Assembly: GCA_029776205.1 (NCBI GenBank) | Contig: JAKOTQ010000003.1 | Span: 1 to 64,000, forward strand | Direction: 5' to 3' | Origin: Bacillota bacterium | GTDB taxonomy: Bacteria; Bacillota; UBA4882; UBA8346 | Length of the DNA: 64,000 nucleotides | Shown here: positions 62,821 to 64,000 of the stretch, piece by piece | How positions within the stretch are numbered: position 1 is the stretch's first letter | Layout: each line of letters opens with the position of its first letter | Position numbers and translations under genes: made by a program | Notes under the pieces: model-generated | The model's database searches: none | Seen by the model: only the letters and a program-made list of their open reading frames with translations | What the model was told of the DNA's origin: nothing

Positions 62821-63129
62821 ATGTTTCAAGACAAAACATTAGAATGCAAAGATTGCGGCGCCCAATTTACCTTTTCAGCTTCCGAACAGGAATTTTTCGC
62901 AGAAAAGGGATTTACCAATGATCCGGGACGCTGCCCAAGCTGCCGCGCAGCCCGTAAACAAAACAGCCGTGGTTCCCATTCCCGTCAAGGCAGCGGTTTC
63001 AGAACCCAACGCGAAATGTATACAGCAACCTGCGCCAGCTGCGGCGAAAGCGCCCAAGTGCCTTTCAAACCCAGCGGTGATCGCCCGGTCTACTGCAAAG
63101 ATTGTTTCTCCGGCCAAAGACGGTATTAA
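62821..63129 (+). CDS. Zinc-ribbon protein with two CxxC domains
   Basis: 102 residues (GAGGAGG before the ATG). First ribbon ECKDCG...GRCPSCR (about 9-45), second TCASCG...VYCKDCF (about 72-98), joined by a basic Gly/Ser/Arg linker. This two-ribbon layout occurs in many Firmicutes and is sometimes labelled as a zinc-finger CxxC-x17-CxxC protein. May bind nucleic acid; not established. Own terminator. Confidence 0.85.
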   Translation: MFQDKTLECKDCGAQFTFSASEQEFFAEKGFTNDPGRCPSCRAARKQNSRGSHSRQGSGFRTQREMYTATCASCGESAQVPFKPSGDRPVYCKDCFSGQRRY

Positions 63130-63162
63130 TTCCAGCCGGATATAATCCAACACAAGTTAAAT

Positions 63163-63202
63163 CTCACCCCTTTGCTCATCATGCGAAGGGGTGTTTTTTT
63201 AT
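63163..63202 (+). terminator. Terminator after the zinc-ribbon gene
   Basis: CACCCCTT...AAGGGGTG stem followed by seven T. Confidence 0.88.
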
Positions 63203-63306
63203 TAATGCAATGCAACAGCTCACCGTTCCTAACGATGAACCATCAAGCTGCAAAAGGGGCCAACACCAAATCACGCGTCTGAAAAACCGAAGGTTTCCTA
63301 ACTTCA

Positions 63307-63353
63307 AACCACAATCTACATCTGGATAATTATCAAGGATGTATATTGTGGTT
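63307..63353. promoter_or_regulatory. Long inverted repeat upstream of the sugar kinase
   Basis: AACCACAATCTACATC and its near-perfect complement GATGTATATTGTGGTT (one mismatch in 16) separated by 15 bp, 128 bp upstream of the kinase start. Could be a regulator site or a hairpin in the leader. The rest of 63203-63481 shows nothing else. Confidence 0.6.
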
Positions 63354-63481
63354 CATCATTTCGAAACAGATTTTTTACGAATTTTTCAAGATTTTTGTTC
63401 CATAAAAAGGAATATTCCCAACTACTCCGAATAATACGAATGATCAAAAATTACCATCCGCCTAAAGGGGGTTGTTTATCG

Positions 63482-64000
63482 ATGAGTTACTTGCTTGGTT
63501 ACGATCTTGGCAGTTCATCAATTAAAGCCAGCCTGATTGAAATCGAAAGCGGGAATCTGGTGGCCGCAGCGACTGCTCCCGAAAACGAGATGGCCATCCA
63601 CTCCCCCCATCCTGGCTGGGCTGAACAGCATCCTGACGATTGGTGGCAAAATTTGAAACAAGCCACTGATTTATTGAAAGAACGGGCAGGTATCAACTTC
63701 CATGATATCCAGGCCATTGGCATCGCTTACCAAATGCATGGATTGGTCCTGGTAGACCGCAATCATCAGGTATTGCGTCCGGCGATCATTTGGTGTGACA
63801 GCCGGGCAGTCCCTATCGGTTCCCAGGCTTTCGAGGCCATCGGCCCTGAGAAATGCCTCAGCCGTTTACTGAATTCTCCCGGCAACTTCACCGCCTCCAA
63901 ACTCAAATGGGTCCAGGATAACGAACCGGAGATTTATCAAAAAATCTATAAAGCCATGCTACCGGGCGAATACATCGCCATGCGCCTGACCGGCGAGATT
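63482..64000 (+). CDS. FGGY-family carbohydrate kinase (xylulokinase-like), N-terminal part
   Basis: 173 codons, open at the right edge. LLGYDLGSSSIKASLIE is the FGGY N-terminal phosphate loop; AEQHPDDWW, GIAYQMHGLVLVD and PAIIWCDSRAV match xylulokinase/gluconate-type members (QMHGLV favours xylulokinase). Phosphorylates a pentose or related sugar. GGGGG lies about ten bases before the ATG. The remaining two thirds lie outside the window. Confidence 0.85.
   Translation, partial: MSYLLGYDLGSSSIKASLIEIESGNLVAAATAPENEMAIHSPHPGWAEQHPDDWWQNLKQATDLLKERAGINFHDIQAIGIAYQMHGLVLVDRNHQVLRPAIIWCDSRAVPIGSQAFEAIGPEKCLSRLLNSPGNFTASKLKWVQDNEPEIYQKIYKAMLPGEYIAMRLTGEI

Overview
The window looks like chromosomal DNA from an endospore-forming member of the Firmicutes (Bacillota) that also has an outer membrane. 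Spore evidence: dipicolinate synthase genes dpaA/dpaB, a YmxH-type and a YlxY-type sporulation protein, a YaaH/SleL-type spore hydrolase, a LysM coat-like protein, and an SspH-type small acid-soluble spore protein behind a sigma-G-like promoter. Outer-membrane evidence: lpxD and lpxB of lipid A synthesis, flanking a DUF2993 gene. This combination fits the diderm Firmicutes lineages; a Limnochordia/Hydrogenispora-like organism is my best guess (inference). I recognised no rRNA, tRNA, transposase, prophage or CRISPR array.

Layout. 0-1.7 kb: end of a type I restriction subunit (HsdR) followed by an abortive-infection gene, i.e. the edge of a defence region. 1.8-7 kb: a secreted repeat-protein/DUF3142 lipoprotein pair and an MFS exporter. 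7-14.3 kb: two tiny hydrophilic proteins, a eukaryote-type hexokinase, a chloramphenicol acetyltransferase, a polyproline secreted protein, a HAD phosphatase, an ABC exporter and mscL. 14.3-15.3 kb: a gene-poor stretch holding the first copy of a ~350-bp structured repeat. 15.3-22.4 kb: cell-wall amidase, PL11-type lyase, ilvE, dut, M16 peptidase. 22.8-31.6 kb: spore hydrolase, YlxY deacetylase-like protein, lpxD-DUF2993-lpxB, NAD-isocitrate dehydrogenase, dCMP deaminase, glycosyltransferase. 31.8-38.9 kb: sbp/DUF881, mbl-like actin, rluB, PhoPR, lysA. 39.4-46.7 kb: uvsE, a manganese riboswitch with a GDT1-family exporter, and a lysine-riboswitch operon dapB-dpaA-dpaB-aspartokinase-dapA, with ymxH upstream. 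47-54 kb: LysM repeat protein, small enzymes, an aminotransferase/MocR group, and a CBS protein. 54.3 kb: second copy of the structured repeat. 54.7-64 kb: asnS/asnA, prfC, a hypothetical protein, cupin, HAD, sspH, a Dam-like methylase, a zinc-ribbon protein and the start of a sugar kinase.

How parts fit together. The lysine operon joins lysine/DAP synthesis (dapB, aspartokinase, dapA) to dipicolinate synthesis (dpaA, dpaB), which drains the DapA product into the spore core; lysA lies 2.6 kb away. Gene content resembles the Bacillus ylxY-mlpA-ymxH-spoVFA-spoVFB-dapG-dapA neighbourhood, here split into two blocks. Most genes are on the minus strand with clear Shine-Dalgarno sites and hairpin terminators, so operon limits are readable.

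The most unusual signals are non-coding: (i) a ~350-bp element, two diverged copies 40 kb apart in the same orientation, made of conserved hairpins with no conserved reading frame; and (ii) intergenic spacers built from a shared vocabulary of short degenerate words (CTCCTGACTCC-type, AACTGTCAACTGT-type, CCCAATACC-type) at about eight sites and in both orientations.
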